This document shows positions 1-14,100 of a DNA stretch of 64,000 nucleotides, piece by piece (positions within the stretch are counted from its first letter, which is position 1; every line of letters starts with the position of its first letter). Location: the NCBI GenBank assembly GCA_013396995.1, contig VWZP01010164.1, forward strand, positions 107,523-171,522, written 5' to 3'. This DNA comes from Dicaeum eximium (lineage: Eukaryota; Chordata; Aves; Passeriformes; Dicaeidae). The translations under genes and the position numbers were made by a program. Under the pieces are notes generated by a model, which did no database searches, had not been told where the DNA came from, and was given only the letters and a program-made list of their open reading frames with translations.

Positions 1-379
1 GAACAAATCTTGTATTATTAACAGCTGTAGTTAAGCTAGCCTCAAGAGAGGAGAGAGCAAAAAGTGGAAACAGATAAAGATGGATAGAAAAAAGGATAAA
101 AATTAAAAATAAAACTAAGGAAATAGAAAAAAGAGGAAAAAAATTGAAAGAAGATCAAGATAGCTTCAGATTACCCAAATAATGTGGGTTTTTTCACATT
201 TTACAATGCTTCTCAGTAATGTGATGGTGAAACAGCCACCTTGGATACAGATATCTTTAGGGCACAAATCATTCATATCTCAGTAGAAATTATTTAAAAA
301 CAGGAGAGAAATGGTTCAAGACCCGAGGAAAAACAAGGCTTGTGCTTCAAACAGCAATGTGATTACAGTAATGTTCTGT

Positions 380-412
380 GCCTATGCCAGGCTTTGGCAT
401 AGGCCTGGCATA
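380..412. repeat. Overlapping alternative hairpins
   Basis: Two mutually exclusive perfect 10-bp inverted repeats overlap. GCCTATGCCA (380-389) pairs with TGGCATAGGC (395-404) across a 5-nt loop. TATGCCAGGC (383-392) pairs with GCCTGGCATA (403-412) across a 10-nt loop. The unit is therefore present three times in alternating orientation. No function is assigned. Confidence 0.85.
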
Positions 413-3400
413 CCTGGAAGGCAGGAAATGCTCTCAGTGGTGTGCTCACATAAGTATTTGGGTAATTTAATTGATCTTCCTCCATTTTCCTGTTTTTGAA
501 ATGGAAATAATTATATTTGTCTCCTTTCAAATATAATTTTGGATTTTAGAGATGAATACTGTATACCTGATTTCAGCAGGATTCCTCTCTGCAGCCTGAA
601 TAAAAATACAGTTTTCACACGGGCAGAAATTGCAGCAGATTTTATGGAAATACATGGCTGAATGAAACTGATTCACACTGCAAGTATGGCCCCATATGTT
701 TCCATTAGTACTGTCACAAAATAAACCCTTTCCAGAGTTATCTGTGGTTGAACAAATATTTGTTATATCTATGGGTGCAATATGTTTCATTAAAATATGC
801 TTTATGTTGACAGATTTTTGTTCCCAAACATACAATGGTGGGGCACTGCATAAAATGTTAAATGATTGCGTTAGCTTTTTTGTTCTGTACTTAAGAGAGT
901 GATACACAGATCACAAAGGAGATAAAGCAGAATGGACTCTAAAGGCTAATGCATTTTTACGTTTCTGTGCAAGTCTCCAACCAGTTTTCTTTCATATTTA
1001 CATTCCTATAAATGCCTTAATTCCTGTTGTATCTATCCATTGTGTCCTGCTGTTCACCCAAACTGTGACTGCCTTCGTAGTTCCTTTCTTTCATAAACTC
1101 TTTTTTTAATTGCACATAATTAAGGGCAGCAGGGCTGATGGCTGAGTACAGCTGCTTACACACAAACATCAGTCTTTAGCAGGCTTGGGTCCTTCTTTAG
1201 CTGCCAGTGGTTTTAGAATGGGTATTCCCATTGACACCATGATGGTGTCTCCAGGGCGGGAGTGTTTCCAAGACTAGGGATAGCCTGAGATGTTCAGCTC
1301 ACACTGCACCCTCCATACCCACGAGTGAGAGCAAAGCTGCTGTGGTCCCATCTGAGTTCCATGGTCAGGGTCCTGCTCTCCATTTCAAGGAGTGTCTGCA
1401 TCCACAGACTGCAGAAATTCATAGAGGCATAGACACTAAAGTGGGGTTGGCCTTAGAAAATGCCTCTCAGACAGGCACTTGAAGCTGTAAAACCCTACAG
1501 CACAGCAAGAATCCTCTCTACGTACCTTTACATCCTGTTCCATCACTTGTTTGAAAAATAAAGCTGGCAGAACAATAATCATATTACTAATGAAGCCTCC
1601 TCATTATAAACCTGTAGCATGCACCTGGATAGCAATTGTAAATAAGGTCTCCAAATATTTCTTAACTTCACAGAAAAACACCTCACTGCAGCATTTCAAT
1701 GAAGAGAAGATTTTAAATTTACTCTCATCAGTAATGTTATGTTGTATGAGATACTAAACAGACACTGGCTTAACAGGAGTGAATAAACATCAAGGTTTAT
1801 AGATATAAAAGGTAAATATTGGTTCAGGATAAAGGCAAAGTTAATTTTTGCCCCAAGGGACAATGAATTTTGGTGACTGACAAAATTTCAACTTAAGCAA
1901 GGCATCTAACACCTCCAGGTTAGTGGTATTAATACATTACCAGTCTGTGAAGTAAACAAAGTTGTACCAGTTTGAAAAGAAACTCATATTAGCCTTAATG
2001 TATCTTCTCTTTTTCCTCAAAACAATTGCCTGATATCATGGGTATAATTTTTGAAGACTCTTAAAATCTTTAGTCTTATAGTAGGTATCATTAACAGAAT
2101 AGAAAGGAAAAATATAGAAATGGATCTACTATAGTGTGATATGACTGAAGAATAAATGCAATGAAATTTCTTTTTCAATTCAGAGATGGCAGCCAAAATG
2201 AAACATATTAATTTGCAGCCCAAATGAAATAAACAACTTAATAGTTTGAATAAACAAAATTTGCATGGAATCTTGATATGATTCTGCCTTGAGAATAATC
2301 CTGGCAAACTCACGTAAAACAATGTAGAATTGTAATTTTAAGTTTTCCATCTGGCTTTTTCCATCTCATAACTAGTGATAATTTTACTTGCATATAGTAT
2401 AAATCTAGGTCTGTTATGATTTCCCAGTCTGATTAGCTATTTTGTTACTGCAATGCCATATGGATGATTTCAACAGCATTAAACCAGAAAAACAATGGAA
2501 AAAATGCCATTGCATATGAAGCAAGCTCAACTCTTTTCTGAAGTTTGCTTTTTCTGCCAGAAACATTCTCCAGGTCATGTGATCTGAACTCTGATTTCCC
2601 AAACAAAACAAAACAGAAAAAAAACCCCAACCCAAACACTTTAAATGTCCTTTCAAGACTTTCTCAGAAGCGAGGATTTCCCATCATCAATACATCAGGT
2701 TCTTGTGCAAAGGGCAGCCACGGAGGATTCTTGCAACATCAAAAACAAATCCATCCTTGAGAGATCTTTAAAGCATTTCAAAATATGTTCTCATCAAAAC
2801 AAGCAGCACACACATGGTAGAACCATTTTATTGTCACTTCTCAGCCATTAGGCATTTCTGTGTGTAAATGATTTCTTACACTGTTATTCTACTACCTGAA
2901 TGTTATGGTGCTCTCCTCAGTTCCTGAAAAGATGTAAAAGAGGGTTTATTATGTCTCTTTCTTTACATGTGATACTGATAACTTGATAAAGGTTTTGCAA
3001 TTGCTTTTCCAAGGACAAACAAGGAAGAAAAAACATCCAAATTCACATCACCAACGTGTATGGAGGACTTTGACACCAAACGAGCTTGCCCGATGTAACC
3101 TCAAAAGGCACAGCATAAGAATGAGAAAAACATAGTTCTGAAAGTATATGATGTTGGTGTTGGCAATGAGTATTGCTGAACTGCTGAGAAACACAGGATG
3201 CTTCTGCTGTTTCCTTTTTGCAGAATACATTTGTTTTTGGAAGGGTTCTTTAAGGTGTTTTCTGCAAATATAAACTACCTGATGTGAATGGGTTCTTTTA
3301 CTAGTTTGATTACTTCTTACAAATAATTTATTTTTGTTGAATCAGGAATAATTTTGTTTGACAAGGGCACATTTAATATTCCAAGCAATCATGAAAGATT

Positions 3401-5306
3401 TTGTTGGGTTTTTTTTAAATCACAAAAGTTGAAGTGGTTTGTTTTCGTGTATAGAAATTCAGGCAGCTTGGGCACATATCCACATAACTGTTAACTAATG
3501 TTTATTTATCCTAACAGAAAATAAAGTGGAAATATTCTGAGCTGAATTCAGAATTCATGCTTTTATTTTTGGGAGGAATTTGCTCAGTCCAAACCTACAG
3601 AATTGATCCAGAAGTCATTGATTATATTTTGCTAATGACAATGCTAATTGGAAAAAATTAGTAGATCATACTATGATCTAATTATTGGATGGTTTGAGTA
3701 GTTTGAGTCTAGCAGCCAGTCTTAAAATAGCCCAACAGTGTATTTCTCTATGGAATAAGTTGAATGGAAAAATGTCATGGAACTGTGTACTGAAGTGAAC
3801 TTAAGCCTCACCAGAGACAAGACTGTTCATGACAGCTGCAAACATTTGTAGCTTTGTAGCACCTTTGTTCCAAAGCGAACTTCAAATGCCTGAATTACCT
3901 CTGCAGCTGGCAGACTGATTGACAGAATCTGCAGATTTTTGGTATTTGCCTCAGCTGCCTGGCGTGTAAGCTGTGGGTGCACACACACAGCTTGTGCAGC
4001 TCAACCAGGCTGCAAGCAACAGGCACAGCTGACACCTGAGTTCTCTCACACACCAAGGATAGCCCTGCAGATGGACCTGTCTTCCAGGAGGTCCCAGACC
4101 ACCTCTGTACTTCCCACACAACTGGCATGAGCCTGGTGCCCCAAGACAAGGGCAGCAATAAGAGAAGTTTGACAGGAAACAGTCACACTTGCCAACAAAA
4201 CTAAAAAAGTGCCACTTCCCCTTCCTGTTTCTTCGTGTGGCTTTGCAAGGTCTTCACAAAATGTGGGACTCACTGTGCACATTCTACTGTGCCCATAAAC
4301 AACAACCAATTTGGAAACTCCCAGAGAGAGTGTGGCAGCCCTGTAAAAAAAGCTTTGAGTCAGCTTCCAATGTGCCAGCTGCATCTATCTGAGAAGTCAG
4401 AGTTGAGCCACTAGCTGATGTGCAGGAAGTCTGCTTTGCACTATCTTCTCTGCAGAGAGGACCTCCAATGCCAAAAGTGGTTTCCTCAAAATCCACACTT
4501 AGTTGCTGCCAGAAGAAGAACCATTAAAAATCTGTAGTTAATCTAGTTTCTCACACTGATGCACTCCAGGCAATTAGAGTTCTGCTTTTCAACATGTCTA
4601 AAAACACTTATCTCAACCAGTCTGAGTAATTCAGTGCTCTACCTTCCCCATGAGCATACATTTCTTCCATGCACAGACACTGAGCTAGTCATCTCTGAAC
4701 ACAGCAGAAAATCAGAGTCTGCATAAAACATGGTCAGAAAGAGATGGGACAGAGGTTCACTTTCAGCCAGAGGATCCAAGGTAGAGTGACCTGGCAGGAG
4801 CCTGTCACCAGATTCCTCCTCTAGACTGGGAAATCAAAATATTAAACCTGTATTTTCCACAGCAGACAGAAACCCTTTCTGCCAGCCCAGAGATTCAAGT
4901 GCCCTCACTTCTCCTGGAAATTTCATGTTTCCACAGTGAGTGGAAGAATTTCATTAGAAGGCGTTAGAACCCACTATCTTCCTTTTTCTCCGCTGAACAG
5001 TCCCTTGTTCTCTACTGAAAACATATTCCTGTGATAAGAGAGGTGACTGATGCCTGAAAACCAGAGGATCTTGTACCTGCATGTCTAGCACCTGAGTGAA
5101 AACCCTGCCTAATACCAGGGAGAATGGCTGATGCTATCTCCTCTCCAGGGGCATTTTTATAAGAAGCAATGAAAGCAACACAACCCGCCAATCCAACAGA
5201 AAGCAGAAGAGCTGTGTATCTTTTCTGAAGAAAGACTGTAGGCACCTAATTTGTGGGATGGGAATCCCAAGGCAATTCCAAGTGAAGGGAGAATCTTTGT
5301 TTGTTT

Positions 5307-5336
5307 GTTAACTTATGCAATCCAGCATAAGTTAAC
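5307..5336. repeat. Perfect 12-bp inverted repeat
   Basis: Arms GTTAACTTATGC (5307-5318) and GCATAAGTTAAC (5325-5336) are exact reverse complements around a 6-nt loop (aatcca). It is too short for a canonical microRNA precursor, and no function is inferred. Confidence 0.9.
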
Positions 5337-6828
5337 TAACTATGCCCTAAAGAAAAGTGGCATTCAGTGGCATTCAGTTCTTGAAGATTTTAGCCTCAAG
5401 CCATTAACTGAAAAATCACTTCACATGTTTTAACTTTATTAGATATATTAAGTCCACTTCCAGGAGAAAAAGCAAGTTAACACAAAAGAGGAGACAAATT
5501 CATGAGGAACTCTGAAGGAGCCCAGAAACAGAGGGCTTTCAGCCCTGTTCACCTTGTCTAAGTGTCACTCTGGGAACTATTCTGTCACTGTTTAAGAATA
5601 GCTGTCTCTCAGGAACCTCTGCACTGCCCCTAATTCAGATAATGGATCTTTGACAAAATATGAATTGCAACCCCCAAAAAATTGACTTTTATCTACCTAC
5701 TACACCTGTCAATGACACTAATTTCAATTTGTCTTTTACTTTCTAAGTCGGAATCCTCTCTCAGAGGAATAGGCTACCCATGGAAACCTAAAGTTTCAGA
5801 TCGTTTCAGTTTTTCAAAAGAGAGCTGAGCCATTTAAAGAAAACAAATATTGAGACAAAGATGAAAATTTCATTTCTAGAACTGAAGTTGCTTTCATTTT
5901 CTATAAATTGTTATTTGTTATATTACACATGTGATATACCTCTTTATTATTTTATATTATCAAATTTGGCCCTGTGGAATAATACTTAGTATTTCCTTAA
6001 AAATCCTTAAAGCCTTTAATAAGTCAGTCTTGTATGCATAAGCACTTCTATTACAAATAATAAAAAGATTTCTCCAAATACAAACTAGCCCAGGGCGTAC
6101 CAGTGTAACACCAAGCTCTCCAGGGCAGATTGTGCTATTAAGGCACAGTTTTGCATTGCTGCAATATGGACATGCTTGATCCATTCCAGAGATATCTGAA
6201 AGAGATTGTGTGTCAGAAACCACAAACATACCTAGACAGGCTGATTTATGCCACATACTCTGACTAAAGGAAACTGCTGTGTCACAATCAATCTGGGACA
6301 ATGGTGTCTATAAATAAACAATTATCTTAAGTGCACTTTTTGGCTTTTATAATTTATATTCTCTTCTATGTGCACACTCTTTAATTGTAGTTGGATACTG
6401 GAATTCAAAGCAGAGGCATAGGTTTTCAGAGAAATAAGAACTTGGGTCTACAGTTACCCCACACAAGCTGGTCATTTACAATGAAAACAGACAATTAACT
6501 AACAACAGGAGGGCACAAACTGATGGAGAGATACTTGTATCTTCTTTAATCTTAACTAGAGTGGAGCTTTTCTGTATCTCAAAAGCTCTGATGGGATGGT
6601 CATTATTTACTACCATCTGAAAATAAGGAGACTATATCTTAAGGCAGATATAGAAAGGTGATGTTATATGAAAATAATCATATATAACGTGTCTATGACC
6701 TGTCTCATAACAAAAAAGGGCATGTGATGAAGCCCTGAAACACACCCTTATTGTCTTATTATCCTTGTGTACTTTTACTTATCATTACATTAACTTTTCT
6801 AAAAGGATACAAAGGCCTTCAGTGTATA

Positions 6829-6849
6829 ATTAACCATTTAATGGTTAAT
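6829..6849. repeat. 21-bp near-palindrome
   Basis: ATTAACCATT and AATGGTTAAT are perfect arms separated by one T. AT-rich palindromes of this size can bind homeodomain dimers, but here that is only a possibility. Confidence 0.85.
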
Positions 6850-7744
6850 CCACACTATCTGAAAGACAGAATCCCACCTGTCTAAGAATTTCTGGTGCTT
6901 TAGCTGATAGTGTGTTTGGTGGCTTTTATTCATGTGGTATACTGGCCACAATCATTTTGTGTTGCATGATTAGCCATAATGTAAAGATCTCAATTTCATG
7001 GAAAATATGAGGTTTTGATAGATGTTTGAAGGGTTTTGTTTCTGTAGTGAAATAAAGCCTAGAGGTTTTGGAAAATGTCTATGGGAGAGCTAGGAAAGAA
7101 AAATTCTACAGGGGATTGACACACAGAAATTGGTAAATTTCACAGCTCAGCTGTAGAGGGAGATTTAGAAGGAGAAAGAGGCTGCCTAATGTTTTCTATT
7201 TCCCAGTCCCTCCTCTGTCTGCATTTTGCAATCTGCTGTCCCTGGTGGTGTGGTTGTTTCTGGTCTATCAGACCCCTGTGCATAACATGGTTTAATCAGT
7301 AGTCTGAGTTACTCTTTTACTGTAGCAATGAAAGAAAAGCAAACAGTTAACAAGTGACTAGGAGTCTTTATAATTGCTGACCTTCAATAGTCTATATAAT
7401 GTGACTTTAGGCCACTGAGTAATAAATAGACTAGTGTAATATTTACAGACATGTCTGGAATGCAGTAAGTTCCTCTCTTCTCTTTCACAAAGTCATTAAT
7501 GGCTCTGTGAGGAATCAGACTACTGCTGTTAGTGTTCCCCCAGAAACACTCTTTATCTCTTGACAGTTTATGCTGACCTTTCTACCTTGTTTTGATTTGT
7601 TGTTCACGGATCCATTTCCCAAGTCCCGGAGCTTACAAACCTTTGCAAGGGGTTAAATATTTTCAGGAAATCACTCTGTCAGCTCAGTTCTAACCAAGGA
7701 TTCCCCAGCCCAGTGATCAGAAGACCACTTAGAGACAGTGTTTC

Positions 7745-8371
7745 TCAATCAGTTCCTTTCAGCTGGAAAGAACTACATTGTTTGTACGAATAGAATTTTT
7801 CCTGATGAAAGTACACAACTCTCCCTCTTTCTCCATCCAGCAGCCAGTTTCCACTGCTTGGAAATTCTGAGCACTGAGGTAAACCTAGAAAAATAGGAAA
7901 TGTGTATGGAGTGAAGAAATGAAAACATATTGGAGAGCCGTTTCTTGCTTCCCTTCCTTCCTTGCCTCTAAGACAAAGTCTGAACATAACGGTGTCCTCC
8001 AACAAGTCCAGCCTTGCAGAAAGAGACTGAGGTCTCTGGTGTCTGAGAAAATTGGGTACATAGGATTTACTTACAAGAAGAGGGAAGGGATTATTTCCAA
8101 ATAATAAAAACCTTTGGTGATTTTGAAGAAGTAGAGCAGAATCATAACATTGTAGACTTCCATTAAAAAGTTTAGTAATTGTTTGCAGCTGCCCATTAAA
8201 TCTATTTCCTTTAAATCCCATGGCACTGAAGGCAGAAAAAGTATGCCAATTTTTATACATGCTAGTGTTGGATATAAACCCCTCCACTGTGGTCCCCAAA
8301 CCATTTTTGGTTTGTTTCTGTTTTATTCCAAATACAGACAATACACATAGCCACTTCATGTTCCAAACCAA
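7745..8371 (-). other. Orphan open reading frame, 208 codons
   Basis: This is the longest open frame in the window outside DAB2. It starts at an ATG (8371 on the - strand) and runs uninterrupted to a stop at 7745. I recognise no domain in the predicted protein. It has no strong signal peptide or transmembrane pattern and no low-complexity bias that would explain the missing stops. No splice or promoter context was recognised, and it sits alone in AT-rich DNA. The likeliest reading is a chance open frame or an exon of an uncharacterised transcript. It is listed because its length is unusual for DNA of this composition. Confidence 0.12.
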
Positions 8372-11130
8372 AAATAAAATAATGAGGATATAAAGAAATG
8401 TACAGAAAATATATCCAAGTCTTTACAAAACAAAGAGAAGTAGTTGGAAGTCCTGAGTTTTGGACAGTTCACTAAATACACATTCTGTATCTGCATTAGG
8501 TCATGCCTACATTACAAAGCTAGAACTTAGCTAGAACTAAGCTTGGGTGGACTCCTTGATATAAAATACCAAGTCTGAGTCAAATCTGGTGTTTAATGTT
8601 TACAGAGATTTGAATTCCAGCTTGTGATTTACTTGGATTTTAAGTGTGCATTTTGTTGCACTATGACTCAGCAATTAATTTTTCCCATCAGTGTCTTAAA
8701 GAAGTGTTGCCTTCAGCTAAACACATTCACCTTGTAATATTTACATTGTGAAGCTAAGTCTGGCTTTCAATACAATGCTTTTACCTTTCACACAACTCTT
8801 CCACGGCTTAATTACACATCTGAACCTTACTCATTTGGAAAACAACAGCATTAGTTAAGTAAAAGCCTAAGGCATTTTTAACACCACTCAGAGATGATGG
8901 ACCCGAACAACATCTATTTTCCAAGCACTATGTGGAATGAAGAACGAATGGAAATCTTTTTGAAAGAATTTCTCTGTGAGGTCAGTACAAAAACAATTAT
9001 CAACATTTGGTTGTTTTTGCACAATAGCAAATAAGGAAATATGAGAAATCTGTCTCACATTATCATCTTCCTCTGATACTGGACAAGCTATTCTTGGATT
9101 TGTTCAGCAATTTCTTTTCCTTCCATTCCCACCCCCTCAATTTCTGCACACATGCAAAAACTATCTGTGTTAAAGCAATGACACATTTCTCACTTTGGAC
9201 CCATTCCTTTCTCTTTTTAGGGAGAGCTGCTAGAGTTCTCTCTAGAGGACTCAACAAGTGGCAGCATGTTAGTATTTATTTTCACTTATTACAGAAAATA
9301 CAATTTTTCAGCACTAAAACATCACTGTTTGGACAAGAGTATGAGATACAGGGAGGACTCAGACTACAATAAAGGTAATTTGCATTCTGCCTAAATTCAA
9401 TTCACTTTGCCAAATATTTTTATCTGACAGAACCACTACAGATGATTCACGTAAGGAAGAAAAGAGCAAGTAAATATATCTAATGCAAAGATATCTTCAG
9501 CAAAGGAAGGGAATGAGCTGGAGTCTTCTCAAAAGTACTGTGCTATTTGTTGGGCCAGTCAATGAACTTGGAGTAGATTTCCCTGATGCAGTGATTGGGA
9601 TGACACCAAGAGTAGAGACTCATTTAAATAAATTTTTCACACAAATAATTTATTATTGTGTCCCACACAGTCTGTTCAATTTTGTTTGATAACTGCTCCT
9701 GTTATGCCCAGAAAGAAGCAACCTTTTCATTTCAGGTTATCCTACAGTGGTCTAATTTCCCTGTTACTTTTTATAGCAATATCCCAATTAAAAAAATACC
9801 AACAGAGGCATTTGTAAATGAGAAGCACATACAATCCAGCTTCTGTCTCCCATAGACAAAGAGGTTACTTTTGCTACACAGCTTAGTGTTTCCCCATGAA
9901 ATATTTTTACTTCCTTTACTCCAAATACTACTATAAAAATAAAAAATTGCTGTTTTCTAATATACCAGCAAGGAAATGAGTAGTTCACAATGCAAGTGCT
10001 TGCACAACCCAAACAGACATAGTGCATGAGACAGAAAAACCATGGAAACAATAAAAGTAGAGAAGCAAGAGAATAATTATGGGAAACTGTCAAAAGGAGA
10101 AGCAAAATGTAAGCCAAGGCTTACATGGCTTCCAGTGTGTTTCTGCTTGGTAAAATGCATTTGCTTTTCCCTTTGACTATTTGATTTCTTTCTAGGCTTT
10201 CCTTTGCTACTCTCATCCTCTTTATCAGGAAAGATGAAGGGCTTTTTCTGCAGCCTGTGTCTTTTCCTTGTGGTGCACATCTGCCCATGGGCTGAAAGCA
10301 TCATTGTCATGGGTACAGATGGTTGGAGCTGCACCTCCATTTCCCTGCCATAGTCCTAAAACAAGCTGATTTTTCTGCTGCAACCCCTAGGGCTTTTTGT
10401 TCATTTGCTTTGTTTTTGGATATTCTCTTTTTACCTGTATCATCTGCAGCAGTGCAAGGGCTTCCTTTTGGAGCTGAGACACTGGAACATCATTCTGTTC
10501 ACCTTCAAATCCCATTGTTGCTTTTGCATGGTGACATGGCTTTGTATATCTTTATTGATTAACCCCTGGCTGTCTGGTATTCTTTCTCCTCAAACCACAG
10601 AAAATTAATACTTAATGCAGAAGTACACCCAAAATCAACAGATGACTGCCTTTAATCTAGTCCAGAACTTTAATATGCTGTCAGTTGACAGGATATAAAA
10701 TGGAAATTGGGATAATTTTAGATCAATTTAAGAAATCTGGCTTGAAAATTTGTACTATTTCACTTTCCAGAGTGATTGGTGAAAAATATCTCTATTTTTT
10801 AGTTTGCTTTCCATATTTCTTGCCTTTTTTTTAAATACTTGTAGTCAGAAGTTGAGTCTTCAGTTGGTTCTCCTAAATGTTTTGCCAACTCTATCTTTTT
10901 GAAAAGGATTTTTGAACACTCTCACAAAATGCCTTCCTCTTTCACTAGTTTGACTTAGGAAACACTGAAGCTGCACCAGTCTGATCTGCAGTCTGCTAGA
11001 CCAAGACACTTCTAGAGATACCACTCTTTCATATGCAAGAATCAAATAGCTTTCACAACAAAACAAACACTCCAAAGTTTCAGATAATCTCTGTAAATCA
11101 TGCAAAGATGCATTCTTCAACTGTCTCCTC

Positions 11131-11192
11131 AAAAAAAGAAAGAAAAAAGGAAAGGAAGAAAGGCAAGGGAAGGCAAGGAGAAAGGAAAAGAG
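11131..11192. repeat. Purine-rich (GAAA/GGAA) tract
   Basis: About 60 bases are almost entirely A and G, in runs such as AAAGAAAG and AAGGAAAGG with only three C residues. It is a degenerate polypurine simple repeat. Confidence 0.8.
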
Positions 11193-14100
11193 TAAGTCAA
11201 TGATTTATCAGGCTCACAGGATTCTTTTTTACCACTATACTGGCCACTCCATAAACCATTTATCCCACCATCATCACAAGAAGAATCTCAGTTCTGAATG
11301 ACTCTGAAGGTCTTGCTGACGTGTCCTCAGCAGTAGCATTAGGCAGATGGCTGAGAAAGTGCACAAAAGAACAAGAGTACAATATTATCTATATGCTCTC
11401 TGAGCTCCCCATATTTTCACCTCAGGATCTTCCTAAACTGGATGTAGCTTCCACACACTTGGTTCTGCTTACTGTATCCTTCCACCCTGAATTTTCAGTC
11501 ATGCCTTGAGTCCAGGTGAGCTCCTACCTACCATACCATTGTCCATTCCATACCATGACTTTTGTCCTTTTGTAGACCACTTGTACATTGTCCCCAGGCA
11601 TCTCTTTTCTACACAAAAGAATGCTGGATTGCTAAGAAATTCTCATACTTTCAGACAAGAGATGCACACTTTTTAATTTTGAGTAGCCTACATGTCTGGG
11701 AATGGTGTTTGTCCATGTAAAGGCTCTGCACCTACTTGTGGAAGTTCACCACTTTTGCCCTCTGACTCCAGAGTGTTTATATTCCATTTCCTTCACCCAG
11801 TGTGCATACTCAGAATTGGTCTATAAGTACCTGTGCTTGCTCCTAATGCCTTACTGAATAACAAACACACCTACAGTTTCCTAGCAGGCAAATAAAAAAC
11901 CCTCTATTCTGTGGTTTTGGTGTAAATTAACTTTATTTACAATTAAGAATTTAATGCTTGAAAATAAACAATCTCACCAACGATTTCCCAGATAACAGAG
12001 TACAGTGTATTTCATGAGCCACATTAGATCACAATCAGCAGTTTCTCATATGCACAGGCAGATTGATTTAACACTCTATAGAAAGCAAATACCCCTGAAA
12101 TTACATCATTACAACCTCACAAAATAACTTTCCGGCTGAGGACAAAATTTCTGCTGTGTTCAAATGGTGAATCTTGTGGTTGAAGGAGAGCTACCCAAAT
12201 GTAGAAGGGCTGAATTAGGCACTTCTTGCCTGCAGGCAGAAAACTGGAATCCACACTAGTCCTGCAGCTGTGCTTGCCAACGCCTCCCCAGGCAAACAGC
12301 TTTTTTTAGCATCAGGAAGTACGGAGTTGCAAAATTCTTTACTTACCATATTTTCTTTTGGTAAGCTCAGTAATTGTATGTAGTAGTCTAATTAACCCAG
12401 ATTCTCACCAAGCAGAGAATTATCTGTTCCTTTTATACAATACACTCCAGATGACACATTTTTATCTCACTATAGAAACAGCTGAAACTTTGGAATCATT
12501 CCAAGTATTATCTGATTCACCCAGGTGTGTTCATCAGGATTTATTTCTACACTTAAGTCACAAAGGCTATCTCTCATCTACTTTTGAAAACTGCTCAGAT
12601 GGTGGCTGGCACTGTCGCCATCCAGGCTGCATGGCACTTGCAGATAAATCTTTGTTAGTGCCTGAGACACCTCCAGGAGATAATGTGCCATATGATACCT
12701 GCCTCTTTATACACTAAAAACAATGATGGCCTTAAAAATAGGCATTACTGTCTTTTCCAACATATCCTTGACATCAAGAGAGCCATGTAGGTTGGGGTGC
12801 AGCTGCAGGTACCCCCATGCTGCTGTTACAGGAGGCATTTTCCTACCTGCCACTGCTCACAGAGGGCTGTTGCATGGGCTCTGACACCTGCACCTGCAAA
12901 CCATCAGCTAAGGGTGGGAGATTCAGCCTTAGCTTTGCAACTGTGGACCATGAAATACAGTACCCCTACAGCTCTGCCACTCAAGACAGAAGCCTTCTGC
13001 AAAAGCAGGTGGATTTGCAGCAATATTTGTCCAAGGAGCTGGATTTATCATCCTACTGAGAAAAAAAATTTTAAGATATCCCAACATGCCAAAAAAACCT
13101 GAATATTTGCAGCCTTTCTGTCATAGTGTTGCAAATCCCAGCTATCTGTGAAGAAGATTCCAGGAGCTTCCACAGGCAAGCAAAGCCCAGAACAAGCCAC
13201 AGGTAAGCAGGTATCATGCTCCACTGCTTTACTGTGGTTGTGATGGGTAAATGGCCCTGCTTTTGGGAGCACAGCTCACTCAGGCACACCCTCCAGCTGA
13301 GTCAGACCCTTCACAGACTGCAGTAGGTTCCCCTATTCTTCCCAGGCTACAGATGGCTTTAACCCTTCCTTTAGCAAGAATGTACCAATTTGTGTTTGGT
13401 CTTTAATTGCAAAGATTTTATAGGGAGACACTGAAACAGTTAAACAAACCCTGACTCTAAAAAAAACCAAAAACCAAGACATAAAGATGGCACTCTTCAA
13501 GTCTAACTTGTGCTTAAGCATTGAGAATCATCACTGTGCTGGCAGACAAGTGCAAAAGACATAAATGGATAACCACACCTGTCCAAACCCCATCCACTTT
13601 TGATCAGTAGGGTTTTCCTTCCTCTGTTGTCACAGTACAAACCAATTAATTTTTATGATGTCTATTTATGCAACTTCTGCATAATTTTCCAACTATATCA
13701 GATTATAGCTGGATTTCCTTGAAAATCCTGCCAAGTACTCCTATGCTTGTATGATTACCTGAATGCAGATTAGATCTTAATTGTCATCCAAATGAAAGAT
13801 CATCCTAACAGACAATGTTCAGAATGAATAATACAATTAACAAATTAGAATAAAATATCAAATTAAAAGACATAACTGTGGCTACTGATGCAACTAAATA
13901 AAAAACGAATTAGAATGTATCTTGGTTGTCACAAAATTTCACTTCATTCACTTTGAATTTCAGTCAGTAATTAAATACATTAGAAAAATTGCTTTCCCAT
14001 TATGCAGGTAGAAGTTTCCAATTGAGAACACTATTTCTTATTAAAATATACTATCAAATATATCTTCCTAATATATCCATACTAACTTGTCTTTTTTATC

